DNA of 64,000 nt from Prochlorococcus marinus (GTDB lineage: Bacteria > Cyanobacteriota > Cyanobacteriia > PCC-6307 > Cyanobiaceae): the NCBI RefSeq assembly GCF_001180305.1, contig NZ_CVSX01000042.1:62001-126000 (forward strand), read 5' to 3'. Shown here piece after piece: positions 42,675-63,500 of this stretch (position 1 is its first letter; every line of letters starts with the position of its first letter). A program made the position numbers and the translations under genes. The notes below the pieces were generated by a model, which was given only the letters and a program-made list of their open reading frames with translations, was not told the DNA's origin and searched no databases.

Positions 42675-42800
42675 TTAATTCAATGGAGCTGGTGACATCA
42701 TATCTCCCGGCAACCAAATTCTTGCGCTAACTGCGAAAAAAGCAATTCCAAACAGTGTAACGATTGCTAAAGGTAAAATTTTTGTCTTAATAAATCCCAA
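42675..42800 (-). CDS. Small single-helix membrane protein, 41 aa
   Basis: A TTG at 42800, directly after an in-frame stop, opens 41 codons ending at 42675. The product is MGFIKTKILPL, a helix ILPLAIVTLFGIAFFAVSA, and the tail RIWLPGDMMSPAPLN. A short basic N-terminus, one hydrophobic helix and a Pro-rich tail are what small photosynthetic-membrane subunits look like, but it matches no Psb, Psa or Pet protein I know. TTG is the only possible start, and no clear Shine-Dalgarno precedes it. Confidence 0.6.
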   Translation of the reverse strand: MGFIKTKILPLAIVTLFGIAFFAVSARIWLPGDMMSPAPLN

Positions 42801-42872
42801 AGATTAAATATTAATTAATCCAATAATAACCTGTTTGAGAGACTTTTAAAAAATTTTTTTGAGATATTATTG

Positions 42873-43928
<1,056 letters not shown>

Positions 43929-43945
43929 TTAATTCGGTACTATTT

Positions 43946-44101
<156 letters not shown>

Positions 44102-44152
44102 TTAAAAATTTAAAAGTTTATTCTAGTCACTAATAAAGATAATGGATAATAT

Positions 44153-48289
<4,137 letters not shown>

Positions 48290-48296
48290 TTAAAGG

Positions 48297-50213
<1,917 letters not shown>

Positions 50214-50240
50214 TTAAATTAATAGTTTTTATTTGAGAAT

Positions 50241-53200
50241 TTAATCTTCCTCATATTCAGAGGTGCCTAGTGATTCATAAGTAGGTCTCGATGGAGTATT
50301 TCTTCTAGGATTTATATCTTGCATCAAATCAACCTCTTTCCCTTCATCTGTATAAACTCCAATATCTAGACCAAGTGATTGCAGTTCTCTCATTAAAACT
50401 TTAAATGACTCTGGAGTTCCTGGTCTTGGAATTGGTTTACCTTTTACAATTGCATTCAGAGCTTCATTTCTGCCTTGCATATCATCAGATTTAACAGTTA
50501 ATAATTCTTGAAGAGTATAGGCAGCTCCATAAGCTTCAAGGGCCCATACTTCCATTTCTCCAAGCCTTTGTCCTCCTTGCTGAGCTTTACCGCCCAATGG
50601 TTGTTGTGTAACCAATGAATAAGGACCAGTAGACCTTGCATGAATCTTGTCATCAACCAAATGTACTAACTTCAAGAAATGAGAGTATCCAACTGCAACT
50701 GGCTGGTCAAAAGGTTCTCCTGTTCTACCATCTTTGAGTAACAACTTTCCAGGATCTTCAGGATTGTATACCCAGGCTTTGCCTGGCTGTTTTGAAGCCT
50801 CTTCAAGAAATGCTTGAACTGTTTGATGTGATTTTTCAGCTCCATACATTTCATCAAATGGAACAACTTTAACTCTACAATTTAGGTTGGATGCGGCCCA
50901 GCCCATTAATAATTCAAACACTTGACCTACGTTCATCCTACTAGGAACTCCAAGAGGGTTAAGAACTATATCAACAGGTGTTCCGTCAGGCAAATAAGGC
51001 ATATCCTCCCTAGGTAGGATTCTACTAATAATTCCCTTATTACCATGTCTTCCAGCCATTTTGTCACCTACTTGGATTTTCCTTCTCTGGGCCACATAAA
51101 CTCTAACAACCATATTAGCCCCAGGAGGCAATTCATCACCTTGTTCTCTAGTATAAATTCGAACATCTAAGACCCTGCCCTTTTCAGTTTTAGGAACTCT
51201 CAGAGAGTTATCTCTTACGTCTCTCGCCTTTTCACCGAATATAGCTCTTAATAGTTTTTCTTCGGGGGGTTGATCTGATTCCCCTTTAGGAGTAACTTTT
51301 CCTACGAGAATATCTCCACTCTCAACAAAAGCACCAATCCTAATTATTCCCATTTCATCAAGATTATTCAAGCTCTCTTCAGAAATATTGGGAATCTCTC
51401 TTGTTATCTCTTCGGGTCCTAACTTTGTTTGTCTTGCCTCAATTTCATATTTCTCAATATGTACTGATGTATACAAATCATCAGTTACCATCCTTTCACT
51501 AACAAGAATTGCATCTTCATAGTTGTAACCCTCCCATGGCATATAAGCAATTAAGACATTCTGACCTAGTGCTATTTCTCCTCCTTCACATGCTGATCCA
51601 TCTGCTAAAACTTGACCAGAAATAACTTGATCTCCAATGTTTACTATTGGTCTTTGGTTTAGGCAGGTATCTTGATTTGATCTTTGATATTTTTGAAGAT
51701 AATGAAAATGCTCGTTTCCATCCTCATCTTTGACAACAATCTCATTAGCATCTACATAAGATATAGTTCCATTTACCTTTGTTATAGGAACCATCCCTGA
51801 ATCCCTAGCAACTTGAGATTCCAAGCCTGTACCAACTAATGGGCGTTCTGGTCTGAGCAATGGAACGGCTTGACGTTGCATATTGGATCCCATCAATGCT
51901 CTATTTGCATCATCATGTTCCAAAAAAGGAATTAGTGAGGTCGCAACTGAAATTACTTGAACGGGAGAAAGCTGGACATAGTCAACTTGATGAGGAGGAA
52001 CTTTTTCAAAATCTTGTCTATACCTTACTGGAATAAGATTTGCGATTATATTTCCATCTTTATCAGTAGCTACATCTCCTGGAGCCACCCTACACTCATC
52101 TTCTAAATCAGCAGAAAGATAAACAGGATTTCCTTCTTTTTTAACTTTACCGTTTTTAACTTCCCAAAAGGGTGTTTCAATAAAGCCATACTCGTTGACT
52201 CTTGCGTGGGTAGCTAAAGAGTTAATAAGTCCTGCATTAGGTCCTTCGGGAGTCTCAATAGGACATAATCTTCCATAATGTGATGGATGAATATCTCTGA
52301 CTGCAAAGCCTGCTCTTTCTCGTGTTAAGCCTCCAGGACCTAAGGCTGATATTCTTCTCTTGTGCGTTAATTCAGCTAATGGATTAGTTTGATCCATAAA
52401 TTGACTTAATTGACTTGAGCCAAAAAATTCTTTAATAGCAGCAACCAATGGTTTGGGGTTAACTAATTGAGCTGGAGTAAGAGAATCTGTCTCTCCAACA
52501 GTCATTCTTTCCTTAATAATTCTCTCTAAACGGTTAAGCCCAACTCTCACTTGATTCTGGAGAAGTTCTCCAACAGATCTAACCCTTCGATTACCAAGAT
52601 GATCAATATCATCCAAACTCGCACCACCTATATCTAATTCTAGATTAATTAGATAATCAATAGTAGTGAGAACATCCTCTTGGGTGAGAGTTCTTATATC
52701 ATCTGGTACAGTAAGCCTCAATTTTTTATTTATTTTGTATCTGCCAACTCGGCCTAAATCATATCTTTTGGGATCAAAAAATCTGCTGTGTAAAAGTTGT
52801 TGTCCACCGGCGACAGAAGGCGGTTCACCTGGACGAAGCTTCTTATATAGTTCAAGTAAGGCCTGATCTTCTGAATTTATACCCTCATCATTAGCTGAAT
52901 CAATTGAGCTTTGATAAAACTCAGGATGCCTTAGTTTATCAACTACATCATTATCAGAAAGCCCCATCGCTCTCATGAGAACATGGGCATTAATTTTTCT
53001 AGTTTTGTCAACTCTTACATAAAGTAAGTTATTTTTGTCAGTTTCGAATTTTAACCAAGCACCTCTATTAGGGATAACGCTTGCATTGTATGTTCTTCTA
53101 CCATTTTTATCTTGCTCATCTTTAAAATATACTCCTGGACTTCGAACAATTTGATTAACAATTACTCTTTCAGCACCATTAATTATGAAAGTTCCTCTTT

Positions 53201-53534
53201 CAGTCATTAAAGGTAACTCACCAATAAATACTTCTTGTTCTTTTATTTCCCCAGTCTCTTTATTAATTAATCTGCAAGTCACATACATTTGTGAGGCAAA
53301 TGTTGCGTCTCTCCTTTTTGCTTCTTCAACATCGTGCCTAGGTCTTTTTAGTCGGTACTCTTCACCAATGAAATGTAATTCTAATTTACCTGTGTAATCA
53401 GAAATGGGAGAAAAGTTTTGTAATTCCTCTATCAAGCCCTTTTCCAAAAACCATTTAAAGCTTGCTCTTTGTACTTCAACTAAATCCGGTAGATAAGTAG
53501 CTGTTTTTGCTACCTGTAAAGCGCTACTGCTCAT
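50241..53534 (-). CDS. rpoB: RNA polymerase subunit beta
   Basis: A 1097-residue subunit, shorter than E. coli RpoB because cyanobacteria lack some lineage insertions. It shows the rifampicin-region [25 protein letters not shown] near residue 385 ([12 protein letters not shown]), [17 protein letters not shown] near residue 314, and [19 protein letters not shown] near the C-terminus. A gap of 236 bases separates it from tatD upstream, which probably contains its own promoter. Confidence 0.98.
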   Translation of the reverse strand: MSSSALQVAKTATYLPDLVEVQRASFKWFLEKGLIEELQNFSPISDYTGKLELHFIGEEYRLKRPRHDVEEAKRRDATFASQMYVTCRLINKETGEIKEQEVFIGELPLMTERGTFIINGAERVIVNQIVRSPGVYFKDEQDKNGRRTYNASVIPNRGAWLKFETDKNNLLYVRVDKTRKINAHVLMRAMGLSDNDVVDKLRHPEFYQSSIDSANDEGINSEDQALLELYKKLRPGEPPSVAGGQQLLHSRFFDPKRYDLGRVGRYKINKKLRLTVPDDIRTLTQEDVLTTIDYLINLELDIGGASLDDIDHLGNRRVRSVGELLQNQVRVGLNRLERIIKERMTVGETDSLTPAQLVNPKPLVAAIKEFFGSSQLSQFMDQTNPLAELTHKRRISALGPGGLTRERAGFAVRDIHPSHYGRLCPIETPEGPNAGLINSLATHARVNEYGFIETPFWEVKNGKVKKEGNPVYLSADLEDECRVAPGDVATDKDGNIIANLIPVRYRQDFEKVPPHQVDYVQLSPVQVISVATSLIPFLEHDDANRALMGSNMQRQAVPLLRPERPLVGTGLESQVARDSGMVPITKVNGTISYVDANEIVVKDEDGNEHFHYLQKYQRSNQDTCLNQRPIVNIGDQVISGQVLADGSACEGGEIALGQNVLIAYMPWEGYNYEDAILVSERMVTDDLYTSVHIEKYEIEARQTKLGPEEITREIPNISEESLNNLDEMGIIRIGAFVESGDILVGKVTPKGESDQPPEEKLLRAIFGEKARDVRDNSLRVPKTEKGRVLDVRIYTREQGDELPPGANMVVRVYVAQRRKIQVGDKMAGRHGNKGIISRILPREDMPYLPDGTPVDIVLNPLGVPSRMNVGQVFELLMGWAASNLNCRVKVVPFDEMYGAEKSHQTVQAFLEEASKQPGKAWVYNPEDPGKLLLKDGRTGEPFDQPVAVGYSHFLKLVHLVDDKIHARSTGPYSLVTQQPLGGKAQQGGQRLGEMEVWALEAYGAAYTLQELLTVKSDDMQGRNEALNAIVKGKPIPRPGTPESFKVLMRELQSLGLDIGVYTDEGKEVDLMQDINPRRNTPSRPTYESLGTSEYEED

Positions 53535-53770
53535 CCAAGTAAACCTTCGATTATGTGAGATTAACCATTTACTTTTAATTTACTCATTTTTTAATTGTTT
53601 AACTTTCTTTGAAATTTGAAATCTATTATTAAATCTCGATTTCAACAAAAATCAATTTAATAAAAAACTAAAAAAATCTATCTCAATAGACATTAATCCA
53701 ATGATTTAGAAAATTAAAACATAAAATTAAGAAAAATTTCCAGTAATTCCTAATATTAGCAGGTTTGATG

Positions 53771-54565
53771 TCAACTTAACAAGTCAAATTTAAACAAATC
53801 TTCAGCATTCCTAAATGATTCTTTGGCAATTGTAAGTAAGTTTGTGGATCTTAAATCTGCTAAAAAATTGGCAACATTTTCAACAAATGCAGGTTCATTT
53901 CTCTTACCCCTGTGAGGAACAGGCGCTAAAAAGGGTGAGTCAGTTTCAATTAAATATTTATCATTAGGAACTAATTTCGCACACTCATGAATTTCATGTA
54001 CTTTTGGAAAGGTCACTATTCCACTAAAACTGATATAAAAACCAAGATCTAAGAATTGCTTCATTTCATTTGGGTTTCCTGTCCAACAATGAAGTACCCC
54101 TTTTGGACATTTCCCTTTTCTAGAGAGATCCTTACATATCTCGATCATCTCAATAGCGGCATCTCTGCAATGGATAATTACAGGCAATTCAAGTTCAAAA
54201 GCTAACTCCATTTGAGGAATAAGGGCATCAATTTGCTGAATTTTATTTTTATTTTTAAAAAAATCCAATCCTAATTCTCCAATAGCTACGACTCTTCTAT
54301 CTTCTTGAGCTGATCTTCTTAAAATAGATTTAGAACTGATTTCCCATTTTTTTGCTTCAAGCGGATGTAAACCAACTGAATAGTATATTTCATTAAATTC
54401 ATGGGATATTTTTTTTAACTTTGGAATTTCTGTTAATTCACAACAAGCATGAACTAATTTTTTTACACCTCTTGAACGTAATCTTTGAACAACATCTTGA
54501 AGATCTTTCTCAAAATTTTCAAATATTAAATGACAGTGGGAGTCTATGAGTTCAATATCGCTCAT
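53771..54565 (-). CDS. TatD-family metal-dependent DNase
   Basis: A 264-residue TIM-barrel hydrolase. The metal site is DSHCH (8-12), GELGLDF near residue 97, IIHCRDA near 133, HCWTG near 160 and TDSPFLAP near 209. TatD proteins are DNA 3'-exonucleases or deacylases. It is 17 bases after rpsT and precedes rpoB, the order typical of marine picocyanobacteria. Confidence 0.92.
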   Translation of the reverse strand: MSDIELIDSHCHLIFENFEKDLQDVVQRLRSRGVKKLVHACCELTEIPKLKKISHEFNEIYYSVGLHPLEAKKWEISSKSILRRSAQEDRRVVAIGELGLDFFKNKNKIQQIDALIPQMELAFELELPVIIHCRDAAIEMIEICKDLSRKGKCPKGVLHCWTGNPNEMKQFLDLGFYISFSGIVTFPKVHEIHECAKLVPNDKYLIETDSPFLAPVPHRGKRNEPAFVENVANFLADLRSTNLLTIAKESFRNAEDLFKFDLLS

Positions 54566-54582
54566 AATTGATATCTGCCTTT

Positions 54583-54876
54583 TTACTTTGTAATAAGAAT
54601 ATTTTTTACAAAAGTATTAATTTTTGATTTTTTATTAGCTCCATTATTCTTGTGAAGAACATTTTTTTTAACGGCCTTATCAATTAAACTGAAAGCTTTA
54701 TTAAGACTTGTTATTACCAAACTTTTAGTTTCCTCATTAGGGTTTTTTTTATATTTTTCGCAATTATCTATAGTTTTTTTAGTTAAAGTCCTAACAGTAG
54801 ATTTGTATGACTTATTTATTAAACGATTTCTTTCGGCAATTTGTATTCTCTTTTTTGCTGATTTGTTATTGGCCAC
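54583..54876 (-). CDS. rpsT: 30S ribosomal protein S20
   Basis: A 97-residue Lys-rich helical protein beginning MANNKSAKKRIQIAERNRLINKS, with an S20 helix pair (SYKSTVRTLTKKT) and a C-terminal KNNGANKKSKIN segment. It binds 16S rRNA. It is the first gene of rpsT-tatD-(rpoB) and is divergent from hisD. Confidence 0.95.
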   Translation of the reverse strand: MANNKSAKKRIQIAERNRLINKSYKSTVRTLTKKTIDNCEKYKKNPNEETKSLVITSLNKAFSLIDKAVKKNVLHKNNGANKKSKINTFVKNILITK

Positions 54877-54997
54877 AGAGGGTACATAAATAGAAGATCT
54901 TTATCATAACAAATAAATAGACTTCTAATCAATCATATATAATTTAAAAAGCTATTAAATTAGGTTTTGTGACTTTCATTTTTAAAAAATTAAGCAT

Positions 54998-56284
54998 ATG
55001 AAGATCATAAATAATAAAAAAGAAGCACTTGAAGCATTAAAAAGGATTTCTACTCGAACTAATTCAGAAAATAATAATAAGATAAATACAATTGTTGAAG
55101 AAATTCTTCAAGAGGTAAAAAATTTTGGAGATATAGCAGTAGAGAAATATACAAAAAAATTCGATGGGTTTGACCCTGTCCCTATGCAAGTGAGTTCGGC
55201 TCAAATAGAGAATGCATGGGATGAAATTGATAACAATTTGAAGTGCTCACTTGAGGTAGCTCACAAAAGAATTCAAAAATTCCATGAAAAAGAAATTCCT
55301 CAATCTTTTACAATAAAAGGTGAATATGGTGATATAGTCCAAAGAATTTGGAGACCAGTTAAAACTGCTGGTATCTATATTCCTGGAGGAAGAGCTGCTT
55401 ATCCAAGTACTGTATTAATGAATGCAATTCCTGCAAAAGTAGCAGGAGTAGAGGAAATTATAATGGTGTCTCCTGGTAATAAAGAAGGAGAAATAAATAA
55501 AACTGTTTTAGCTGCAGCTCACTTATCAGGGATCAATAAAGTATTTAGAATTGGAGGAGCTCAAGCAATTGGTGCGTTAGCATTTGGCACAAATCAAATC
55601 AATAAAGTTGATGTTATTTCAGGTCCAGGGAATATCTATGTGACAACTGCGAAAAAACTCATATATGGCTCTACAGGGATTGATTCTTTAGCTGGTCCAA
55701 GTGAAATATTAATCATTGCAGATGAAACAGCTCAAAGCACCCATATAGCATCTGATCTACTAGCGCAAGCAGAACATGATCCTTTAGCTTCATCAATACT
55801 TCTAACTACGTCAAAGAACCAGGCAAAAGAAGTTTTAGAAGAACTTTATAAAAAAATAGATGATCATCCAAGAAAAGAAATTTGCATACAATCAATAAAA
55901 AATTGGGGGTTAATTGTGATTTGCGATAATTATGAATCATGTATTGAACTAAGTAATAACTTTGCCCCTGAACACCTAGAAATTCTTAGTAAAGATTCAA
56001 AGAAAATTCTTGCAGGTATAGAGAATGCAGGAGCGATATTTTTAGGAAAATGGACCCCAGAAGCTGTTGGAGATTATCTTGCTGGACCAAATCATACTTT
56101 ACCTACATCAGGAAATTCTAAATTTAGTGGTTCTTTGGGGGTTGAAACTTTTATGAAAAATACATCAATAATAGAATTCAATGAAGAAAGTTTAAAATTT
56201 AATAGCCTTGATATTATTAATCTTGCTGAAAGTGAGGGCTTACAAAGCCATGCTAACTCAGTAAGAATAAGATTTGAAGATTAA
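54998..56284 (+). CDS. hisD: Histidinol dehydrogenase
   Basis: A 428-residue Zn enzyme. It shows [22 protein letters not shown] (about 126-147), [13 protein letters not shown] near 187, [12 protein letters not shown] near 208 and [10 protein letters not shown] near 258, with the Zn and catalytic His in NNFAPEHLE near 323 and GPNHTLPT near 365. It performs the last two oxidations of histidine synthesis. It is isolated from other his genes, as usual in cyanobacteria. It shares a TTAA stop with rpiA. Confidence 0.96.
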   Translation: MKIINNKKEALEALKRISTRTNSENNNKINTIVEEILQEVKNFGDIAVEKYTKKFDGFDPVPMQVSSAQIENAWDEIDNNLKCSLEVAHKRIQKFHEKEIPQSFTIKGEYGDIVQRIWRPVKTAGIYIPGGRAAYPSTVLMNAIPAKVAGVEEIIMVSPGNKEGEINKTVLAAAHLSGINKVFRIGGAQAIGALAFGTNQINKVDVISGPGNIYVTTAKKLIYGSTGIDSLAGPSEILIIADETAQSTHIASDLLAQAEHDPLASSILLTTSKNQAKEVLEELYKKIDDHPRKEICIQSIKNWGLIVICDNYESCIELSNNFAPEHLEILSKDSKKILAGIENAGAIFLGKWTPEAVGDYLAGPNHTLPTSGNSKFSGSLGVETFMKNTSIIEFNEESLKFNSLDIINLAESEGLQSHANSVRIRFED

Positions 56285-56994
56285 CTAATTCTTGATGGTG
56301 AATAAACAACTGGAGCGTTGTTTTCAATTTTACCCACTAATACTTTATCTGTAAGATTAACGAATAAACCATTTTCTAATACTCCTGGAATATTATTAAT
56401 CGTCATTTCAATATCTTTTGGATTCTTAATACCATCATTAAATAATACATCTAGAATGAGGTTGCCTTGGTCAGTAACAACTGGGCCAGCTTTTTTAATC
56501 GCCATTCTTAAAGAAGAACTTCCATTCATTTCTGAAATAACTTCCTGAACTTGCTTCCATGCATTTGGAAGAACTTCTACAGGTAAAGGGAAAGATCTAT
56601 TTAGATTTTGTACAAGTTTAGTTTCATCTACAACAATCAACAATTGATCAGCTTTAGATGCGACTAACTTTTCTCTAACGTGGCATGCCCCCCCTCCTTT
56701 AATTAATTGAAATTTTGGATCAACTTCATCTGCTCCATCAATAGCTAAATCAATTTGAGATACAGAAGCTAAATCGATAAGCGGGATATCCAGTTCAAGC
56801 GCTAAAACCTCCGATTGAAAAGAGGTTGCAACACCTCTTATATTTTCAAGTCTTCCAAGACGAATTTCATCTGCGAGGCTTTTTATCATCAGCGCCGCTG
56901 TAGATCCAGATCCTAATCCCAGAGTCATGCCACTCTTTACTTCCTTTATTGCCGCATCAGCAACTACTTGTTTCATTTGAGTTTGTGAATCCAA
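56281..56994 (-). CDS. rpiA: Ribose-5-phosphate isomerase A
   Basis: A 237-residue enzyme with [11 protein letters not shown] (about 26-36), [24 protein letters not shown] (catalytic Asp and Lys, about 90-113; listed as key residues DGADEVD and GGGACH) and NDGIKNP near the end. It interconverts ribose-5-P and ribulose-5-P in the Calvin and pentose-phosphate cycles. The stop TTA overlaps hisD. It lies 47 bases after htrA on the same strand. Confidence 0.96.
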   Translation of the reverse strand: MDSQTQMKQVVADAAIKEVKSGMTLGLGSGSTAALMIKSLADEIRLGRLENIRGVATSFQSEVLALELDIPLIDLASVSQIDLAIDGADEVDPKFQLIKGGGACHVREKLVASKADQLLIVVDETKLVQNLNRSFPLPVEVLPNAWKQVQEVISEMNGSSSLRMAIKKAGPVVTDQGNLILDVLFNDGIKNPKDIEMTINNIPGVLENGLFVNLTDKVLVGKIENNAPVVYSPSRIS

Positions 56995-57041
56995 AATCTT
57001 TTTCTCTAATCGTTATAGATTATTAAATTTCAATGGGTGAT

Positions 57042-58172
<1,131 letters not shown>

Positions 58173-58297
58173 TTAATTAGTTGTTTTTTTAATTTATTTG
58201 ATAAATCTAATTGAAGAAAAATATTATTGTTGTTTTTTTGTTTACATCCATAAAATAAAAATTTTAAAATTTTTCTATAGAAAAAACTTTTTTATAT

Positions 58298-58798
58298 GTG
58301 AAAATAACTCTAAATCAATGCAAAATAAATTTGAACACAGAAAACAAAAATAAATTAGAAACTCTATTAAAAAAAGTTGCCAATTCATGGGATTTCAAAA
58401 TCTGCAGTTTAAATATTCAAACTAATCAAAAACCAATTGTTATAGAAATCAAAATAAAAAAAACTAATGGCAAGCCCATTTCACTTGATGATTGTGCGCT
58501 ATTTAATACTCCAGCATCTGAAGAAATAGAAAATTCAAATCTTTTAAATTGTTCATATGTGTTAGAAATAAGTAGTCAAGGGGTCAGTGATGAATTAACC
58601 TCAGAAAGAGACTTCAAAACTTTTAAAGGTTTCCCAGTTAATGTTGAGTTAAACCAAAAGAATTCCAAAATAAAATTTCTAAATGGTTTACTATATGAAA
58701 AGTCTAAAGATTATTTAGCCATTAACATAAAAGGGAAGATAAAAAAGATTCCTTTTGACGAAGTACTAAAGATTAGTCTTTGTAATTTAAAAGATTAA
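58298..58798 (+). CDS. rimP: Ribosome maturation factor RimP
   Basis: A 166-residue protein with the two-domain RimP pattern. The N-terminal alpha/beta part includes [21 protein letters not shown] (about 31-51), and [21 protein letters not shown] (about 87-107) is the conserved SSPGxxRPL-like region, here degenerate. The start is GTG (58298); the ATG two bases earlier is out of frame. It opens the conserved rimP-nusA-ylxR-infB operon and assists 30S maturation. Confidence 0.88.
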   Translation: MKITLNQCKINLNTENKNKLETLLKKVANSWDFKICSLNIQTNQKPIVIEIKIKKTNGKPISLDDCALFNTPASEEIENSNLLNCSYVLEISSQGVSDELTSERDFKTFKGFPVNVELNQKNSKIKFLNGLLYEKSKDYLAINIKGKIKKIPFDEVLKISLCNLKD

Positions 58799-58833
58799 TT
58801 ATTTTCAACCATTATTCAATTTTCCCATCATAG

Positions 58834-60237
58834 ATGGCATTAGTTATTCTCCCAGGTTTAAACAATCTCATTGAAGACATTAGTGAGGAAAAAAAGTTAC
58901 CTCCTAATATCGTTGAACTAGCCTTGCGCGAAGCTTTATTAAAAGGATACGAAAAATATAGAAAAACTTTTTACATTGGTGTTAACGAAGATCCCTTTGA
59001 TGAGGAATACTTTAGTAATTTTGATGTTGGATTAGATTTAGATGAAGAAGGTTACAGGATATTATCAAGTAAAATAATTGTAGAAGAAGTTGAGAGCGAA
59101 GATCATCAAATATCTCTTGTAGAAGTCAAACAAGTTGCAGATGATGCTCAAATAGGTGACACAGTTGTTTTAGACGTTACTCCAGAAAAAGAAGATTTTG
59201 GACGAATGGCTGCTTCAACAACAAAGCAAGTTCTAGCTCAGAAATTAAGAGATCAGCAAAGAAAAATGATCCAAGAAGAATTTGCAGATTTGGAAGATCC
59301 TGTTTTAACTGCAAGAGTTATAAGGTTTGAAAGACAATCAGTCATTATGGGAGTTAGTTCGGGTATTGGTAGACCTGAAGTAGAGGCCGAACTTCCCAAG
59401 AGAGATCAATTACCCAATGATAATTACAGGGCGAATGCAACTTTTAAAGTATTTTTGAAAGAAGTTAGCGAAATAGCTAGAAAAGGACCACAACTTTTTG
59501 TAAGTAGAGCAAATGCAGGTTTAGTAGTGTATTTATTTGAAAATGAAGTACCAGAAATTCAAGAAGGTACAGTAAAAATTGTTGCTGTTTCAAGAGAGGC
59601 AAACCCTCCTTCAAGAGCGGTTGGGCCTAGAACAAAAGTAGCTGTAGATAGTGTCGAACAAGAAGTTGATCCTGTAGGTGCATGTATTGGAGCTAGAGGA
59701 GCAAGAATTCAGCAAGTAGTTAATGAACTAAGAGGAGAAAAAATTGATGTTATTAAATGGTCATCTAATCCAATACAATATATTTTAAACTCTTTAAGTC
59801 CTGCTAAAGTCGATCAAGTCAGATTGGTTGACCCTGAAGGGCAACATGCGCATGTATTAGTTCCTCCTGATCAATTAAGTCTGGCAATTGGTAGAGAGGG
59901 TCAAAATGTAAGACTTGCCGCAAGATTAACTGGTTGGAAAATTGATGTTAAAAACTCACATGAATACGATCAAGAAGCAGAAGATGCCGCAGTCGCTGAA
60001 TTAATTATTCAAAGAGAAGATGAAGAAAATCTCCAGCGAGAAGCTGAACTAAGATTAGAAGCAGAACAAGCTGAGCGCGCTGCAGAAGATGCAAGATTAA
60101 GAGAGCTTTATCCCCTTCCTGAAGATGATCAAGAATATGAAGAAGGATCATACGAAGGAGAAGAGCTCTCAGATAATAATCAATTAGAGACTACTCAAGA
60201 TAGTGAATTATCAGAAATAGAGGAGAAAAAACGGTGA
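58834..60237 (+). CDS. nusA: Transcription elongation/termination factor NusA
   Basis: A 467-residue protein with an N-terminal domain, an S1 domain (about 130-200), and two KH domains containing [15 protein letters not shown] (about 285-299) and [19 protein letters not shown] (about 350-368). An acidic, Glu-rich C-terminal tail of about 80 residues replaces the acidic repeats of E. coli NusA. It controls pausing, termination and antitermination. Its stop overlaps the ylxR start. Confidence 0.96.
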   Translation: MALVILPGLNNLIEDISEEKKLPPNIVELALREALLKGYEKYRKTFYIGVNEDPFDEEYFSNFDVGLDLDEEGYRILSSKIIVEEVESEDHQISLVEVKQVADDAQIGDTVVLDVTPEKEDFGRMAASTTKQVLAQKLRDQQRKMIQEEFADLEDPVLTARVIRFERQSVIMGVSSGIGRPEVEAELPKRDQLPNDNYRANATFKVFLKEVSEIARKGPQLFVSRANAGLVVYLFENEVPEIQEGTVKIVAVSREANPPSRAVGPRTKVAVDSVEQEVDPVGACIGARGARIQQVVNELRGEKIDVIKWSSNPIQYILNSLSPAKVDQVRLVDPEGQHAHVLVPPDQLSLAIGREGQNVRLAARLTGWKIDVKNSHEYDQEAEDAAVAELIIQREDEENLQREAELRLEAEQAERAAEDARLRELYPLPEDDQEYEEGSYEGEELSDNNQLETTQDSELSEIEEKKR

Positions 60238-60509
60238 TACAACAAACTCCTGTTATGCGTATATGCATTTCATGTAGAAAAACCTATGACAGGAAAAATC
60301 TTTTAAAGATTACCAAAGACTATAAAAAAGGAATCATGTTTCATGAGGGCATAGGGCGATCAGCTTACATCTGCAAGTCAAAACAATGTTTTTCTGATTC
60401 CAAAATCAAAAAAAAGCTTCAAAAAGCTTTAAAAACAATTTTAGAACCAGAATTTATTGAAAATTTTGAAAAAGAAATTACAAGCTGCAATTACCATCCC
60501 AATAAATGA
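60234..60509 (+). CDS. YlxR/DUF448 RNA-binding protein
   Basis: A 91-residue protein with the family motif RICISCRKTYDRKNLLKI (about 9-26) and GRSAYICKSKQCF (about 41-53). In Bacillus the homologue (RnpM) modulates RNase P. The GTG start overlaps nusA by four bases; an ATG at 60255 is an alternative. It lies in the universal nusA-ylxR-infB order. Confidence 0.9.
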   Translation: MIQQTPVMRICISCRKTYDRKNLLKITKDYKKGIMFHEGIGRSAYICKSKQCFSDSKIKKKLQKALKTILEPEFIENFEKEITSCNYHPNK

Positions 60510-60563
60510 ATATAATTAAATTGAATCCTCTTTAAATTTTAAAAAGAGTACAAATCAGATTAA

Positions 60564-63500
60564 ATGACTATTAGCGATAAAATCAGAATTTACGAACTTT
60601 CTAGAGACTTAAATCTGGAAAACAAAGATATATTGGATGCCGCTCAAAAACTTTCAATTTCAGTAAAAAGCCATAGCAGTTCTATCAGTGCAGAAGATGC
60701 AAAAAAAATAAAGAGTCTTATTAATAAAAAGAATTCAGATAAAGAAATACTGTCAATTAATAAACCTTCAAATAAAAAAGATAATCACAAACAAAATAAA
60801 GAAACTAAATCTCCTATAAGTCCTACTGAAAAGGAGAAACTTCTCAAAGATAATTTAAACAAAAAACCTCAATTAATAAAACCTTTTAATAAGCCCGAGA
60901 GTCTAAAAATTATTTCAAATCAACCTAAAAATCCCAATAAACCCAATCCAGTTAACTATGACAAATCTCAAGGAAATCTTATAAATCAAAATTTAAAAAG
61001 TAAACCTACACAAAATTTCAAGCATGATAAAAATACTTTTCGTAATAACACAAACACACCAATAAAAAGTCCAGCAAAACCTCCTGTTCAATTAATTGCA
61101 AAGCCTAAAAATATAAATAATAATGTCAAATCTAATGAATCTTCCAAAAACATTTTTAATTCAGGGGACAAAAGGCAACTATCTAACAAACCTTTTCAAA
61201 ATAATAACAATCCTAAAACAAATAGTTTTAAAAATAGAAAAAATACCCCTGAGCTCGTAGGAGCACCAATTAGAAGAGATAATCCTAATAAGCAAAACAT
61301 TTCTTTCACACAAACTGACTCGAGAAGACCTAATTCTCCTAATAGACCTAACATTCCAAATAGATCTGGAGTGAGAACCAAACCATCAGATCAAGGTAGA
61401 CCTGGATCATTTAATAGACAAACCAACCCCAACAAACCTGGCATGCCTAATAGGCCTGGTATGAGAAACAAATCATCAGATCAAGGTCGATCTGGAATGC
61501 CTAATAGGCCTAGTGGTAAATTTAATGGCCAAAAGTCTTCTTTAATTAGGAAACCAGTATCCCCTAATGAACTTTTACAACTACAAAAAACTAATAAATC
61601 TGAGAAAGATAAATTAGTTATAAAAAATAACGAAACAAAAAATATTGAGTCGCCTAAACAGAAGGTGAAAGCTCCAAATAGTCGTCCGAATACTGCCCCA
61701 AGTTCCAAAAAGCCACCTCATAGAACATTTTCAAATAGTTCTAAAAAACCAGGAAGGACAGATTGGGATGATAGTGCAAAACTAGAGGCATTAAGAAATA
61801 AAAATCCACAGAAACAAAGGCAGAAAGTTCATATTATCGGAGAGAATGATGACTCACTAACATCTGAAACTAGTGGATACTCAGGTGAGAAAATTTCAAT
61901 ATTATCAGCCAGTTTGGCACGTCCAAAGAAAGAAAAGTCTGATGAGACCAAATCTCAAAAATCTATAAAACAATTTAAGAAGAAGAAAAAAGAAACCACA
62001 AGACAAAGGCAGAAACGAAGAGCTATGGAATTAAAAGCTGCTAAAGAAGCCAAACAAGTAAGACCTGAAATGATAATAGTTCCAGAAGATAATTTAACAG
62101 TTCAAGAATTAGCTGATAAATTAAGTCTCGAAAGTTCTGAAATAATCAAGTCTCTTTTCTTTAAAGGAATAACAGCCACTGTAACTCAATCACTAGACTT
62201 GGCGACTATCGAAACTGTAGCAGAAGAATTTGGAGTGCCTGTTTTGCAGGATGACGTTCAAGAAGCTGCTGAAAAAACAGTAGACATGATTGAATCTGAT
62301 GATATTGATAATCTAATAAAAAGACCACCTGTAATTACAGTGATGGGTCATGTTGACCATGGTAAAACAAGTCTTTTAGATTCCATCAGAGAATCAAGAG
62401 TTGCTTCGGGTGAAGCAGGTGGGATAACTCAACATATAGGGGCTTATCAAGTTGAATTTGAGCATGAATCTAAAAAGAAAAAATTAACTTTTCTTGATAC
62501 TCCAGGTCATGAAGCCTTTACGGCAATGAGAGCAAGGGGTACAAAAGTTACCGATGTAGCTGTTTTAGTAGTGGCGGCAGATGATGGGTGCCGACCTCAA
62601 ACACTTGAAGCAATTAGTCATGCAAGAGCCGCAAAAGTACCAATTATTGTTGCAATAAATAAAATTGATAAAGAAGGGGCATCTCCAGAGAGAGTAAAGC
62701 AAGAATTATCAGAAAAAGATTTAATTGCTGAAGATTGGGGGGGAGATATCGTGATGGTCCCAGTTAGTGCAATAAAAAAACAAAATATTGATAAATTACT
62801 CGAAATGATTATTTTAGTTTCGGAAGTTGAAGATCTACAAGCGAATCCTGATAGATCGGCAAAAGGTACTGTTATTGAAGCACACCTGGATAAAGCCAAA
62901 GGTCCCGTAGCTACTTTGTTAGTACAAAATGGTACCTTAAAATCTGGGGATGTTTTAGCTGCGGGTTCAGTCCTCGGGAAAATTAGAGCGATGGTTGATG
63001 AACATGGTAATAGAGTTAAAGAAGCTGGACCATCATTCCCAGTTGAAGCATTAGGATTTAGCGAAGTTCCAACAGCAGGAGATGAATTTGAAGTCTATCC
63101 TGATGAAAAAACTGCTCGAGCTATTGTTGGAGATAGAGCCACAGATGCTAGAGCCACAAAATTAGCTCAGCAAATGGCATCAAGAAGGGTAAGCTTATCA
63201 TCCCTATCAACGCAAGCAAATGATGGAGAACTAAAAGAGCTAAACTTAATTCTTAAAGCTGATGTTCAAGGTAGTGTCGAAGCTATATTAGGTTCACTTG
63301 AACAATTACCAAAAAATGAAGTACAAGTCAGAGTTCTACTCTCTGCTCCTGGAGAAATAACTGAAACCGATATAGATCTCGCAGCTGCATCAGGTTCAGT
63401 AATTATTGGATTTAACACCTCATTGGCATCTGGAGCAAAAAGAGCAGCTGACGCTAATGATGTTGACATTAGAGAATATGAAGTAATCTACAAACTCTTA

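Noticed and set aside
53535..53770. TTGACA near 53770 on the minus strand as a -35 box for rpoB
   Set aside because: No -10 box sits at the right distance, and it lies at the 3' end of tatD on the minus strand side.
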